This document shows, piece by piece, positions 19,862-30,554 of a stretch of DNA of 42,364 nt. Each line of letters begins with the position of its first letter. Positions within the stretch are counted from its first letter, which is position 1. The DNA lies in assembly GCA_001839685.1 (NCBI GenBank), contig MLAK01000964.1, positions 1 to 42,364 on the forward strand, written 5' to 3'. The stretch comes from Tritrichomonas foetus. Taxonomy: Eukaryota; Parabasalia; Tritrichomonadida; Tritrichomonadidae. The position numbers and the translations under genes are program-made. The notes below the pieces were generated by a model. The model saw only the letters and a list, made by a program, of their open reading frames with translations, did no database searches and was not told where the DNA came from.

Positions 19862-20810
19862 ATGCGTTTTTGAGATAGAGTTCAGAAAACATTGCTAAAA
19901 GAGTCATCTTTCGTATTTCCTATAGAAATTCAATCAACTTGTTATTTCAAAAATTTGATGAATTTATATTTCGAATATTGTATTGACAGAACAAATACTA
20001 ATGGGATTCCCCATGAAATAATTTTATCTTTCGACAATTACTATGATTAAATATTTATTGTTCTTATGAGTGATTAAAATATGAACATTACCGAAATTTC
20101 TTTAGCGATTTTTTCAGGCTAATGTTTCATTTCTTAGAAAGCGACTTTTCATATTTTATCCTACAATTAGCCACACTTCTTTAGCGTGCTCAGTGTTCAC
20201 AAAATGCAAAATGAACTTCAGGAAATGATACGAAATATTATTATTTGTCACAAAAGTTACATCAGTCAATGCATTACAGGATATTGTATGACCATGATAA
20301 TAATCATTCTATCAACATCGAATCAGTAATATTAGCAAACAAACGTTTTTATGATCACATATATAATAGTATTGTTGAAAATCATGTAATCTTTGTACAA
20401 TTCCCATTCCAACTCTTTATGAAATTATTCATTCAATTCATTAAAATAATTTCTCAAATATAATTTTATCAGAAAAAACTGGATTCATTGAATTGATAAA
20501 GAAAACGGTTGTGAAATAAATAAACCAACTAATATTAAGTATGACATTTCAGTTCATTCGTTATAACAAATTTCATCTTTGATTTTGCTGGAATATAATA
20601 TAATTAAACATAAAATTTTATGGAGTTCTTGCGAAATTTCGAATATTTATTGAAATAAAAATATTTTACCTAATGATTTCTTTGAAAAAAAGAAAAGAAA
20701 AATAATTTTCCCAACATGAATAACAATGTGAGTAAAGTTAGTAATTTATATCTATTCATTGGAAACAATAGCTTTATTCTTTGATGGTTGAAATTCATGA
20801 TTATATATAA
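19862..20810. other. Intergenic region, about 0.95 kb
   Basis: AT-rich. The longest open stretch (20245-20463, +) starts with TTG and has no recognisable domain, so I leave it out. Nothing else seen. Confidence 0.45.
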
Positions 20811-23805
20811 TTACATTAATGCGAATGCAACTGATTCTGTTCGATCATAGTATTCAACAAGTTGTTTGATCACTTCTGAATTTGCCTTGGAATTAAAGGG
20901 TATTGATCCTTTTTCTTTCATCAAATTTTTGTCAATTTTTAATAAAATTGTTCTATAAAACCATAAAATTCTTGGTAAATCAGCGCATAAAATTGATTGC
21001 TTTAAATCAATTAAATAACGATGAATTTTATCGTTAATTGCTTGTGAAAGTTTTGACTTTGCTTGCCGTTTGACTCTTATAAACCTGTTCATCAAATCTA
21101 AAAACAAATCATTAATAATAGTTGAATAGCTTTTCAAGGTTAAAATTGATTTGCCCATTGGAATCAAGTTTAATAATCGCAGGAATTGCTGTTTCCTATC
21201 AGCCAGATAACCCATCAAATCGCCTATTGTGATTGTATTATTTTCATGCTTTTCAGAAATAGACATAATTGATTTCCACTCTTTCCTCATATCACAATCA
21301 TAATCCAAGAAAGTTACAAATGCTACAAAAGTATCAAATCCAATATATTGGGGATCAAGACATCCACAAATCCATAGTAAATCTCTTGTTTGAGAAAAGA
21401 TAATTTTATGTTTCTCACCAAAAAAATCTGTGGCCCTTCGCAAAAAGTCGAAGTAATTTAGCATTGGATTCTCTTTATTTACGAGTGGTAAAAGAAATGA
21501 ATCAGATATTTCAGCAGTAAAACATTTTGCGAAAATTTTAGCAGCAACAACAATATGAATATCATAATCATCATCACTTGCCTGCATCTTTTCAAGTCCT
21601 TCTGGAAGACATGGATGCGTATATTGCATTGAAAATGAATAGAGTGTAGCTAATGAATGAAAGTTGTGTAATTGTATATCTACCTTCCAGAATTTCATAA
21701 AAGAATGCCATCATTTTACTTGTTCCATAGTTTCTTAAAAGCAAATAACCAAAATCTGCAATAACTTGATTGACTAAATGCTGAAGATTATATTGCCTTG
21801 TGATCCAATCAGTAAAAATAACTTCAATTGAAGCTCTGTTCAAATTTTCATTGGCACGAATGAAAGGATCCAAGAAGAAGTTATGAATTAATTGAAGACC
21901 CCAAACCAAAGGTTTCTCATTTTTCACAATATTATGTACAGAGCTATTATCTAGGATTTTCATGTCTGTTAAATGTTTTGCAATATATGGTCTTGAAAGG
22001 AAAGGCATTATGATACTGAGTAGATCTGGAATATCTGACACTTTTTGATGATCAACATTATAATTTGGTGGTTGAATAAATAGAATTTTATCAATTTTCA
22101 TTCCATAATTATCAATATCGACAATATATTTTTGTGAAGTATGAAAAATATCGTTTTTGTTCAATGAATTTGAGTTTGTGGCTTCCTTCTCTTCACTAGT
22201 TTCAAGTAATCTAGGAGATGTTTGAATTGAAGCATTTGATTTTTGAACAAAGTCGAAATATGATTCAGTTGGAAAAGATAATGATTCGGTTGAAACCCCT
22301 GAAGATAAACTAGCTATTTTTTCTTTAGATGATCTCTTTTTCATTAATGAATTTACTGAAGGAATATGCTGTTGGGTTGAAATTCGAGATATAGCCTTCT
22401 TTTGTGGTTTTTGTAAAAGATAAGAATCAGAATCATTAATTTTTGGTTTAATTATCGGTTCTTCATTACTCTGTTGTTGTGGTTTCATTAATTCTGCTAA
22501 ATTCCAATTATTATCTCTATTATTCATTGCTGATGGAAGAGATTGGCGAGGTCTAAAGAATGATTTAATTTGAGTTACTCCTGTGGTTGCTTCTTTTTGA
22601 GGAAGTAAATTGCTATCTTTTTGAATTGATGATTTTTTGATTTCTTTTTTAGGAAGATCTTCAGTATCAATAGCAACATCATATCTTTCCTTATGGGAAA
22701 AATCGTAAATTTCCTTTTTTAATTTTTCTATTTCTAATTTAAACATTTCGATTTCTTTACATTTATCATGATATTTCTGAATGTATCCAGTTTCACCTTG
22801 ATGGAATTCTTCAATAACTTTCGTTAATGATTCAATTTGTTGAAGTTGTTTTTTACTTTCATCATCCCTTTGAGAAATTGCATTCTGGAGCAATTTTTTA
22901 TTCTCTTTTTTATTTTGAATTTTAAATTGGAGTTGCATAATTTGTCCTTTCAAAAAATCAATTTCATATGAAGTTGATGAGATTTGAATATCCTTATTAT
23001 TTGATTCATCATTTAAAATCTTGTTTTTATTTTCTAATAATTCAATATTTTGTTGTAAAACTTCTTCATTTTTTATCTTGTCTTTTAATAGTTGAATCAT
23101 TTCTGATTTCTCACTTTCAAGTTTTTTTGTTACATTGATAAAAAACTCTTCCTGTAGTTTCACATTCTTTTGAATATTATCTAATTCGGAAACCAATGAA
23201 TTATAAAATTCCATTAATCTGCGTAAAAGAAGAGCTCTTTCCGAATATATCGATTTTTCTTGCAAAATAATTTGATTAAATGTGAAATTATATATTTGAA
23301 TCATTTTATCTTTGTAATCAATTTGATTTAATAAAGTATTTTCTAAATCTGCATTACTCAGCATCAAATTTGCTAAGTTAGAATCAAGTTCATGAATAAC
23401 TGTATTTGTTAAATCTTTGATGTTTGAATGATGTTTGGAACTGATAATTGGTGCTTCTTTAAGTTTATAGTGTTTTTGTGGATTCTCAACTATTTCTTCA
23501 ATGGTGTGAGTTTTACATGGATTACTAAAAGGTATTTTTTCAAAAGATTGTTGAGAGCGAGATGGCCTAGGAATATCATTCATCATTAGTGATGATGAAA
23601 CTGTTGATGATGACCTTAGTTTTGGTTTTGGAAAATTCTCAGTTTGATTTGTTAATTTAATATTTTGTGATTCAGTGAGTTTAACTTTGCATGAAATTGA
23701 ACCATCTTTCACTGTTTTATTTGATATTAGTCCAGATGTCAAAATACTTTCAGCTAGTGGGGGAAGTGGACCCTTCAACCATTTGGAAGCATTCTTAGTG
23801 TCCAT
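20811..23805 (-). CDS. Coiled-coil protein with a frame break, probably one gene with an 82-nt intron
   Basis: Two open frames on the minus strand, 21592-23805 and 20811-21698, overlap by about 100 bases in different frames and are best read as one gene. The first begins at the ATG at 23805, has a serine-rich N-terminus, a coiled coil from about residue 160 to 385, a low-complexity linker, and then a helical domain from about 565 ending in KMMAFFYEILE. The second continues that domain (DDDYDIHIVVAAKIFAKCF onward), with an EF-hand-like stretch but no clear calcium loop, to a helical C-terminus. Removing 21602-21683 joins them in frame (about 970 residues). Removing 21650-21683 also works (about 986 residues). 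The helical part, with FTDWITRQYNLQHLV, weakly recalls a domain of ciliary EF-hand proteins, but I do not assign a function. Confidence 0.7.
21602..21683 (-). other. Candidate 82-nt intron flanked by an inverted repeat
   Basis: On the minus strand it starts GTAGATATAC and ends TGTCTTCCAG; excision gives the junction GAA-GAA-GGA and restores the frame. A perfect 9-base inverted repeat, TTCTGGAAG (21684-21692, minus) and CTTCCAGAA (21600-21608, minus), sits exactly at the two splice sites, so pairing would bring them together. It lacks the Trichomonas consensus GTAYGT and ACTAACACACAG. A shorter alternative ending CATTCATTAG (21650) is also in frame. A sequencing error or real frameshift cannot be excluded. 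Confidence 0.4.
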
Positions 23806-24346
23806 AAAAAGTATTCATAAATAACATAGAAATAAGATGAATTGAAATTCATTAGAATTTTTGCTTGATTAAAACATTATTTTCTTAATTCACATAATGT
23901 TTCACCAATAACTTGGAATTTTTGAATTTAATGAAGCTGTTTCTCTAATTATTATTATTTGAATTTATATAGATAAATGTATAATCAATAAAAACTTTAG
24001 AATAATCAATATTTAAGAAGTTAAAGAACAATAAATGATGTAATAAAATTCGTTACAAAATAGGAATTCAAAGATTTTTTCAAGATTAATATGAGAATTT
24101 AATTTATTTGAGAACGAAAAATACAGTATTGGTTCCGAAATCCAAAATTCAAAGATTTCTATGAAAAAATACCATCCATATTTAGCACAAAGCTGTCCAT
24201 ATAGACACTTTGATTGAGGTTATTATTTAAAATCTAGATATATAAAAATACATTGAGTTTGTACAAATAATAGTGTATTATTTGTGATTCAAAAAAATTG
24301 AAAAATCACAATTTTTTTTATCGGCAATTTTTAATTTTGGCTCCAA
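23806..24346. other. Divergent intergenic region
   Basis: Lies between two divergent genes and should hold both promoters. It is very AT-rich, with no gene or repeat seen. Confidence 0.45.
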
Positions 24347-27300
24347 ATGAAGGAGCTCAAAATACTTCGATATTTATATCCAGCATATGTCAAAATTCGT
24401 TTTGTTTTTCCTTTTCCAGTGTATTTTAAATGGATTCTAGCATTTGTAAAATATTTTAATTTTCTTTTTCTAGTAACATATTCATGCCTTCCATCAACAT
24501 TTTTTGATACACTTTCGCATAATGGAATACACTATATCATGAGTATTTTATATTTTCTACCATGGATTTTTGGAACTGATGATATGTTATATGATGCATT
24601 TTTCTGGTCTTTATTTAATATTATTTTTATCATTGTTATTGTTTATACAATTTATGGAATTTACAACAACAAATACATTCCATATTTCTTTAAGATTTCA
24701 ACACGGTTAATTTCCCAGTTTTTAATCCCATTAATGTCATTTCCATTATTTTTCAGAATTGCGTTAATTATTGAATATGTGATTACAGATTTAAAGTTAG
24801 AAAATTTTTTAACTTTATTCATTTATTTTGTAAATTTTCTAGTTTTTATTTTACATCAATATATTTCTTCAATTTTCTTTGTGCAATTTAGTTTTATTCA
24901 ATCATCAAGCTTTGATGTTTACGATGGAAAGTCACATGTAAAATTATACTTGGTCGAATTTATTTTTGCATTATCTCTTCAATTGTTACCAATTTGGAAT
25001 AAAAATCAATTATATGGTTTATTAGCAATTTTATATTTATCAATTGTAGTATATATATGCTACTATAGATTAATAACAGTTATTCATGTTTCAAAATTCG
25101 TACAATATATGGAATTATCGCCTTTATTTGCCATTCCATTCATGTTTTTGTATCATTTGTATGGAACTGAAAGACTATTACATCATTTTTTCTTTCTTCT
25201 TTTGTTGCATTTAGTTTTTATTATAATTATTAATTTAATACATATATATAACAAGAAAACAGCTCTTCAGGTATTCAGTGTATATTTATCAAATGATGAT
25301 TCGGCATCTGTGAACTTACCTTCTTTAGTAATAATTAATCTAACTTCAATTTTAAGAATTCTTGCATTTCATGATGGAAATCCTGAAGTTTTAAGTCGCT
25401 TTTTAGATATTCAGAAAAAAGAAAAAAGGCTAAAAACTTCGGTTTTTATCGAAATTGCTCGTTTTATTTCTATTTTTCCAGAAAGAAGACATGCAATTGT
25501 AAAGGAAATCAGACATATTTCATCTCATTCAAATCATAATATATTTACACTCTATCTTTTTAAAAAGACATTAAAATCATATTCTTCAACTCGTAACGAT
25601 CATCATTATGAGGCTTTAAATGAACTTTATTTAAGCTATTCGGTTCATTTCTTTTTATATTGGAATGCAAGAATACATCAAAAACCGTTCAAAGCTTTTT
25701 ATGAGGCTTTTTCTTGCATTTATTTCTTTATTGAAGAAATGATGGAGATTGAAAGTTTAATTAAGCAATATCCAAGCAATTCATATTTGCATAAACTGTA
25801 TGGTGAGCTTATGCTGAATTTGGGCGGCGATTATTTTGAATATAAAAAACAAATAAAAATAGCTAAATCAATAGAAAACAGTGATTTTGTGTTAGATCCA
25901 TTATTACATTCAATGAGGAATATTAATCCAAGAGTTTTACAGTTTCAAAACAAAGGAAGTTTATTATCAAGTAGTTCTTCATCCTTTACAAGCAATATTA
26001 ATTTATTGAAAATTGATTCCAACAATTCATTCCATACCAAAACGAAAAAATCAGGGAAAAATTCAAAAAGATCAGTTGCATCAAAAATTCAAAAATCTAA
26101 TAAAAAAGTTCCTTATATGATCCATTTTTGCACTATCTTACCAAGTGTTATAATTTTATTTTTTGTTTCGTTTGCGCTTTATATTGAATTCAGTACAACA
26201 GAAAAAGAAAATCTAATTTTTGAACACGCAAATTTAATGATAACAACATTTTATAAAGCAATTTCTTCAATATTTGTTCCTTATGCTTTAATAACGGGCC
26301 TTGACGAATACAATTTATCAAATTGTAATTGTCAGGAAGCTTTTAATAATTTACCAAACATTATTTTATCATTTTTTTCTGATTCTTCGCTTCTGAATGA
26401 TTTAGATGCACTAATGCTTGCATTAACATTTCAACATATTAATGATATGATCCGAAGAACTGATGACGTTTGCGTGGTTTTAGAAGAATTACCAAATTAT
26501 ATGACGAGTTTAGCCTTAGTACATTTAAAAGACATGGAGAATACAAAAGACTCATTTTATGATCAAATAAAAAGCATTTATACCCATATTTCACAGAATT
26601 ATAGATACATTGATTTTATTTGGCTAAGTCTAATAATTTTATTTGTATTTCTGATCATTTATTTTATTTTCAATTGTTATTTTGTAAATAATACAATGAA
26701 ACATAATAAAGAAGTCATTGAATTTCTTGCATCAGAAGAAAGGTTATTATCAATTATTCAAGGATTTGAAGTCAGAGAAAATATTTGGGAACAATTAAAA
26801 GATTATGCAAGCATTTCTTTGAACACTTCAGAATCGTCATTCAATTTATCTCAATTGCAAATGGAATCTGAATCGGACCTGACTGATTCAAGACAGTCAC
26901 CAATCACTACAATAAATGATTCTATTGATTTAAGTGAATCAGAAAATCCATATTCATCAAAAAAGCGAATAAATTTAAATTCTTCATTGAGTACTCCTTC
27001 TTTTTCAGGATCATTCTCTACCACATATAAAAAGAAATCCATTCCCAACACAGTTATCACCGATTCTATCATAATTGATCATTCTTCAGAAACTGATCAA
27101 TCATCTCAAATTTTACCAAACGATTCAAATATTGTAGAAATTGTAATGAAAAAGGAAAAAGAAGATAAATATGCTTTTTGGCAAATGGTTATTTCGCTTT
27201 TATCACCTTGGTTGTTTCTTTTTGTTTTCATTGTTTTGATGATTTACCCACTCATAAGTAGAAGAAATAACGAACAAAATAAAATCATCAGCACTTATAC

Positions 27301-28900
27301 AACATTTGAAGATATGAAAAATGCTTTAAAATTATTCACCATTTCATTTTATCAATATAACAATGGATCTAGATTTATTAATTTATATAATGAAGTTATT
27401 GATCATTATTCATTATTAGGTTCAAGTATTGCTGAATTATTCTTCGAAGAATTGTGTGTTAATTTGAGTTCTAAGGTTATACTTTTAAGTCACAATCAAC
27501 AACACGTTGCTCAACAACCAAAAATAAAGCAATCAGTCATCAAAAATGATTCAAGTGAGAATTTGACTCTAAAATGTACTTCAATTTATTCAATTGTAAA
27601 AGATTTGATTTCTGACAATGAATCAAATAATACTTTGTTAATGACATACTATCTCCCAAATATTGCATTATTTTCTCAAGAAGCCATAGTGAATGTTTTT
27701 TATACAAATATAACGAATATTCATCCAATCAAACATTCATGTGGTCCATGCTTTCTAATTTCTGTCATTTTAATTATTATTCTGATTAATATTTTTCGAT
27801 TTAGAGGAACATTAATGGTTAGACGTGGGATGAACTCATTGTTTCATTTTCCAGATATTTTCGGTAAAAAATCAGATCAATTCGAAAAAAATGATCAAAA
27901 CATTAATGACCTTGAAAAAACATCAAATTTAAATCAACAATTTAATCAAAATCATAAAAAAAGAAAAAAGCAACAAAATACTTCAAATTTAAATCGAAAT
28001 GAAAAAACAAATAAAATAATTAATTTTCCAACAAATATAATTTTGGTTACTTCTATTACAGAAAGTGATGAAATCTATTCAGTATCAGAAAATTCCTCAC
28101 AAATAATAAATAAATCTCCATCTGATTTAATTTGTCGAAAATGTTTGAAAACATTTCCTATAATTGAAGTAAAAGATGAATTTCAAATCAGAGAAAATAG
28201 CGGTAAAACATTTTTAACTATATCAGAAGTAATCGGTAGGTTGACAAAATCAATTTTAATCGAAACAACAAAAATTGAAACAAAACATAAAAATTTTAAT
28301 TCCATCCAAAAATTGACAAATTTCATTCCAGTTTATTTCGCTAAAAAATATTCTGAAGACCTAATAAAATCATTTCATTTCAAAGAATGCATTATTATCT
28401 TTATTCGAATAAATCCAAAAGCAGGACAACTCGAAAAATTTTTCACTTGTGTTGATATGCAAATTCAAATGTATTTTTGTATTGAATTAATTCGAACAAA
28501 TGGCTCAATTATTTCTTGTTTATGTCGTAACCAAAGTAACTTATTTGAAGTTTATTTGTTTCTTCGGGATATAATTCGTGAATCAGAAATCAGTTCGAAA
28601 GGACAAGTTCAAAATTTTGCTTTGCATTCAATTTTTTTCACTTCAATTGGTGAAATAAATTTTGATGTTACTGAAGGAACTGAACCATACATATCAACTG
28701 ATGATCTTGAATATATTCAAAAGGAAATGTTGATTTATGAAATTGATCAAAATTTTATAGGTTTTGGTGATTTTCATCGAACATTAAATAATATAGACAA
28801 AATTACCAGTTTTTCTACTCCTAAAATATTAAAAGATGGAAGTAAAATAAATGTTTGTCCTTTTAGTGAGTATACAAAGAGTTTTATCACAACTTTGTAA
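24347..28900 (+). CDS. Giant multi-pass membrane protein with degenerate adenylate/guanylate cyclase domain
   Basis: 1517 residues. About nine membrane helices occupy residues 28-300. A helical cytoplasmic region follows, with a QYPSNSYLHKLYGELMLNLG segment (about 475-495) typical of the TmcB-like repeat region of trichomonad cyclases. Four further membrane helices lie near 590-613, 756-780, 946-968 and 1134-1152, leaving two probable extracellular loops of about 140 and 165 residues. The cytoplasmic C-terminus has a PAS-like stretch (SITESDEIYSVSENSSQII, about 1232-1250) and a cyclase-like region from about 1315. There the linker KLTNFIPVYFAKKYSEDL and the strand CIIIFIRINPK correspond to the cyclase FxDIxxF strand, but the metal-binding aspartate is arginine. 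The second metal site (usually GD) reads TNGSII. The protein is therefore probably a receptor-like pseudocyclase or a regulatory partner of active cyclases. Confidence 0.85.
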   Translation: MKELKILRYLYPAYVKIRFVFPFPVYFKWILAFVKYFNFLFLVTYSCLPSTFFDTLSHNGIHYIMSILYFLPWIFGTDDMLYDAFFWSLFNIIFIIVIVYTIYGIYNNKYIPYFFKISTRLISQFLIPLMSFPLFFRIALIIEYVITDLKLENFLTLFIYFVNFLVFILHQYISSIFFVQFSFIQSSSFDVYDGKSHVKLYLVEFIFALSLQLLPIWNKNQLYGLLAILYLSIVVYICYYRLITVIHVSKFVQYMELSPLFAIPFMFLYHLYGTERLLHHFFFLLLLHLVFIIIINLIHIYNKKTALQVFSVYLSNDDSASVNLPSLVIINLTSILRILAFHDGNPEVLSRFLDIQKKEKRLKTSVFIEIARFISIFPERRHAIVKEIRHISSHSNHNIFTLYLFKKTLKSYSSTRNDHHYEALNELYLSYSVHFFLYWNARIHQKPFKAFYEAFSCIYFFIEEMMEIESLIKQYPSNSYLHKLYGELMLNLGGDYFEYKKQIKIAKSIENSDFVLDPLLHSMRNINPRVLQFQNKGSLLSSSSSSFTSNINLLKIDSNNSFHTKTKKSGKNSKRSVASKIQKSNKKVPYMIHFCTILPSVIILFFVSFALYIEFSTTEKENLIFEHANLMITTFYKAISSIFVPYALITGLDEYNLSNCNCQEAFNNLPNIILSFFSDSSLLNDLDALMLALTFQHINDMIRRTDDVCVVLEELPNYMTSLALVHLKDMENTKDSFYDQIKSIYTHISQNYRYIDFIWLSLIILFVFLIIYFIFNCYFVNNTMKHNKEVIEFLASEERLLSIIQGFEVRENIWEQLKDYASISLNTSESSFNLSQLQMESESDLTDSRQSPITTINDSIDLSESENPYSSKKRINLNSSLSTPSFSGSFSTTYKKKSIPNTVITDSIIIDHSSETDQSSQILPNDSNIVEIVMKKEKEDKYAFWQMVISLLSPWLFLFVFIVLMIYPLISRRNNEQNKIISTYTTFEDMKNALKLFTISFYQYNNGSRFINLYNEVIDHYSLLGSSIAELFFEELCVNLSSKVILLSHNQQHVAQQPKIKQSVIKNDSSENLTLKCTSIYSIVKDLISDNESNNTLLMTYYLPNIALFSQEAIVNVFYTNITNIHPIKHSCGPCFLISVILIIILINIFRFRGTLMVRRGMNSLFHFPDIFGKKSDQFEKNDQNINDLEKTSNLNQQFNQNHKKRKKQQNTSNLNRNEKTNKIINFPTNIILVTSITESDEIYSVSENSSQIINKSPSDLICRKCLKTFPIIEVKDEFQIRENSGKTFLTISEVIGRLTKSILIETTKIETKHKNFNSIQKLTNFIPVYFAKKYSEDLIKSFHFKECIIIFIRINPKAGQLEKFFTCVDMQIQMYFCIELIRTNGSIISCLCRNQSNLFEVYLFLRDIIRESEISSKGQVQNFALHSIFFTSIGEINFDVTEGTEPYISTDDLEYIQKEMLIYEIDQNFIGFGDFHRTLNNIDKITSFSTPKILKDGSKINVCPFSEYTKSFITTL

Positions 28901-29096
28901 AAATTAACTTTTGGAAGATTTTCATGATTTTTTAAAAGTCAGAACTTAACCATATTTAAATGGAAGAAGAAGATACTTATTTCAAGATAATTTATTTATG
29001 CTTTGAAGGATAAAATTTCATGGATTTGGAATCATGGTTAATAATTCCCATTATGTGTAATAATGAAATGCGATATGATCATAACAAATTTGTAAT
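28901..29096. other. Spacer between the cyclase-like gene and the pseudogene
   Basis: Short AT-rich 3' flank with no gene. Confidence 0.4.
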
Positions 29097-29788
29097 ATGA
29101 AAAAAGAACAGTTTGGCATTTTAGCAAAACAACATGGAAGAAAAACAACAAAGAATCCGATCAAATCCGTAAAAATGTCTATGAAAAAGCTTGAGAATTT
29201 GGAATTCGTTTTTGAAAAATATTTTTCTTTCGTTGATAAAGGAAAAGTGATTTGTAAGTGATCAGTTTTTATCTGCTTTTATTTCTCCTGAAGTTTTGAT
29301 ATTACTCCAAATTGATTCTACAATTTATCAAGACTTGAATTAAATCAATATTTCTAAATATTTTGATCTTCTAAGTCCAGAGAACATTAATCTTCAAATT
29401 TGGTAGAAAAATTAGTTCTTTTTTATTCAATGAGTAAAAGTATCATTCTTTTAATTGAAAATGAATGAAATCCATTCAATGGAATATTTCAATATTTAAC
29501 TCATCTTTGTCAAAGAAATCCCAATTGTATAGAAATTATTAATATTACCAATCATCAACTTGTTGTGGTAATGTTTTTGATGTGATTAACAAAGGAATTA
29601 AACATAAATATGACAATAAAGAACATGACTCAAATTCATTTTCGCAAGTTGATTTCAAATTTCAGAAAGGTTGTTTGACTAGATACTGAATAAAATCACA
29701 AGACACTCAGTGTGGATATATGATTAAATGGTGTATTGAAGGTTCGAATGATGGGAAACAATGGCAAGTACTTGATCAAAAATAATAG
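29097..29788 (+). pseudogene. Decayed BTB/discoidin-like (F5/8 C) protein gene
   Basis: A relic of the large trichomonad family that combines a BTB-like N-terminus with a discoidin-like C-terminus. It starts with an ATG and 58 open codons (KKLENLEFVFEKYFSFVD), then shifts frame to SDQFLSAFISPEVLILLQ, which matches the BTB part. After several stops it resumes with GIFQYLTHLCQRNPN and, from about 29572, a discoidin-like stretch containing GNVFDVINKGIKHKYD, SFSQVDFKFQKG and WCIEGSNDGKQWQVLD. One in-frame TGA lies between GCLTRY and IKSQ, and the domain is cut off at a double stop near 29785. The recognisable residues show the family; the frameshifts and stops show that it is dead. It ends next to a kinase relic on the opposite strand. 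Confidence 0.75.
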
Positions 29789-29791
29789 TTT

Positions 29792-30222
29792 TCATCTTTT
29801 TTTTTCCCCATCAGAATTAGAATCATCATTTTGTTCTTTTTCTTCTTCATTAACAATATCAATATCATTTTTGTTAATATTCGTTTCAAGACTTTTTAAT
29901 GCAGAAAAGTCGGAGCGTGAAACTTGATGAGCTTTGGAAAAATCTCCTTGACCAATTTGTTGAATATATGCGAAGTTATCAATTTCTAAATTGACTAAAA
30001 ATTAGAAGAGGTACATCCGATGTTTCTTCATGATATATTGATTCTATAACGATCATTTTGGATTAGAATTCCGAAATTATTGTTTTTAATGTTTCATTTT
30101 CTATATGAATTTTTTCGTTTTCATCTTCTTTCTGTAAACAATGTTTTCTATAATTCTTTATATTTCTTTTGAAGAGATTGCTTTTCCTTTTCGGTTTGCA
30201 TTGATTTTTTCTTTCAATCGTT
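29792..30222 (-). pseudogene. Protein kinase N-lobe relic with degraded coiled coil
   Basis: The minus strand has 69 open codons without an ATG (29792-30001) that encode a kinase start: IDNFAYIQQIGQGDFSKAH gives the glycine loop GQGDFSKA, and FSALK gives the ATP-binding lysine, followed by an acidic stretch. No catalytic loop follows because the frame ends at the edge of the BTB/discoidin pseudogene. Upstream, broken by stops and shifts, are helical coiled-coil fragments (EKEKQSLQKKYKEL and EDENEKIHIENETLKTIISEF with one break), consistent with a coiled-coil kinase gene truncated by rearrangement. Confidence 0.55.
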
Positions 30223-30250
30223 TTTTTTTTTTTTTTTTTTCCCCTTTTTC
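30223..30250. repeat. Long homopolymer tract (T then C)
   Basis: A run of more than twenty T followed by four C. Tracts of this length are prone to slippage and assembly error. Confidence 0.85.
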
Positions 30251-30554
30251 TTTCAAATGAAGATTTATTTTCAGTTGATGATTTTCTTCTTAATCATCAT
30301 TTCCAAATCTTCAAACATACCATAATGAATCAACAAGGTAAGAATGACAATTTCCTGTAGCAATGTCAGAATCAGAAGAACATAGAAAACGTTCATAACA
30401 TGTTTCTCCGGCATTGAGGATAATTCCAAAATTGGCTGTAATTACAAAGAACAATCCATGCTGAAAAATCCAACCTACTAAATTTCCACCATGATAAATA
30501 GGGAAACTGGCAGATTGTTGAATGCATATTTGGCCACTCACAAACGGTCACCAA

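Noticed and set aside
20245..20463. 72-residue plus-strand open frame
   Set aside because: Starts with TTG, has no domain and lies in AT-rich spacer.
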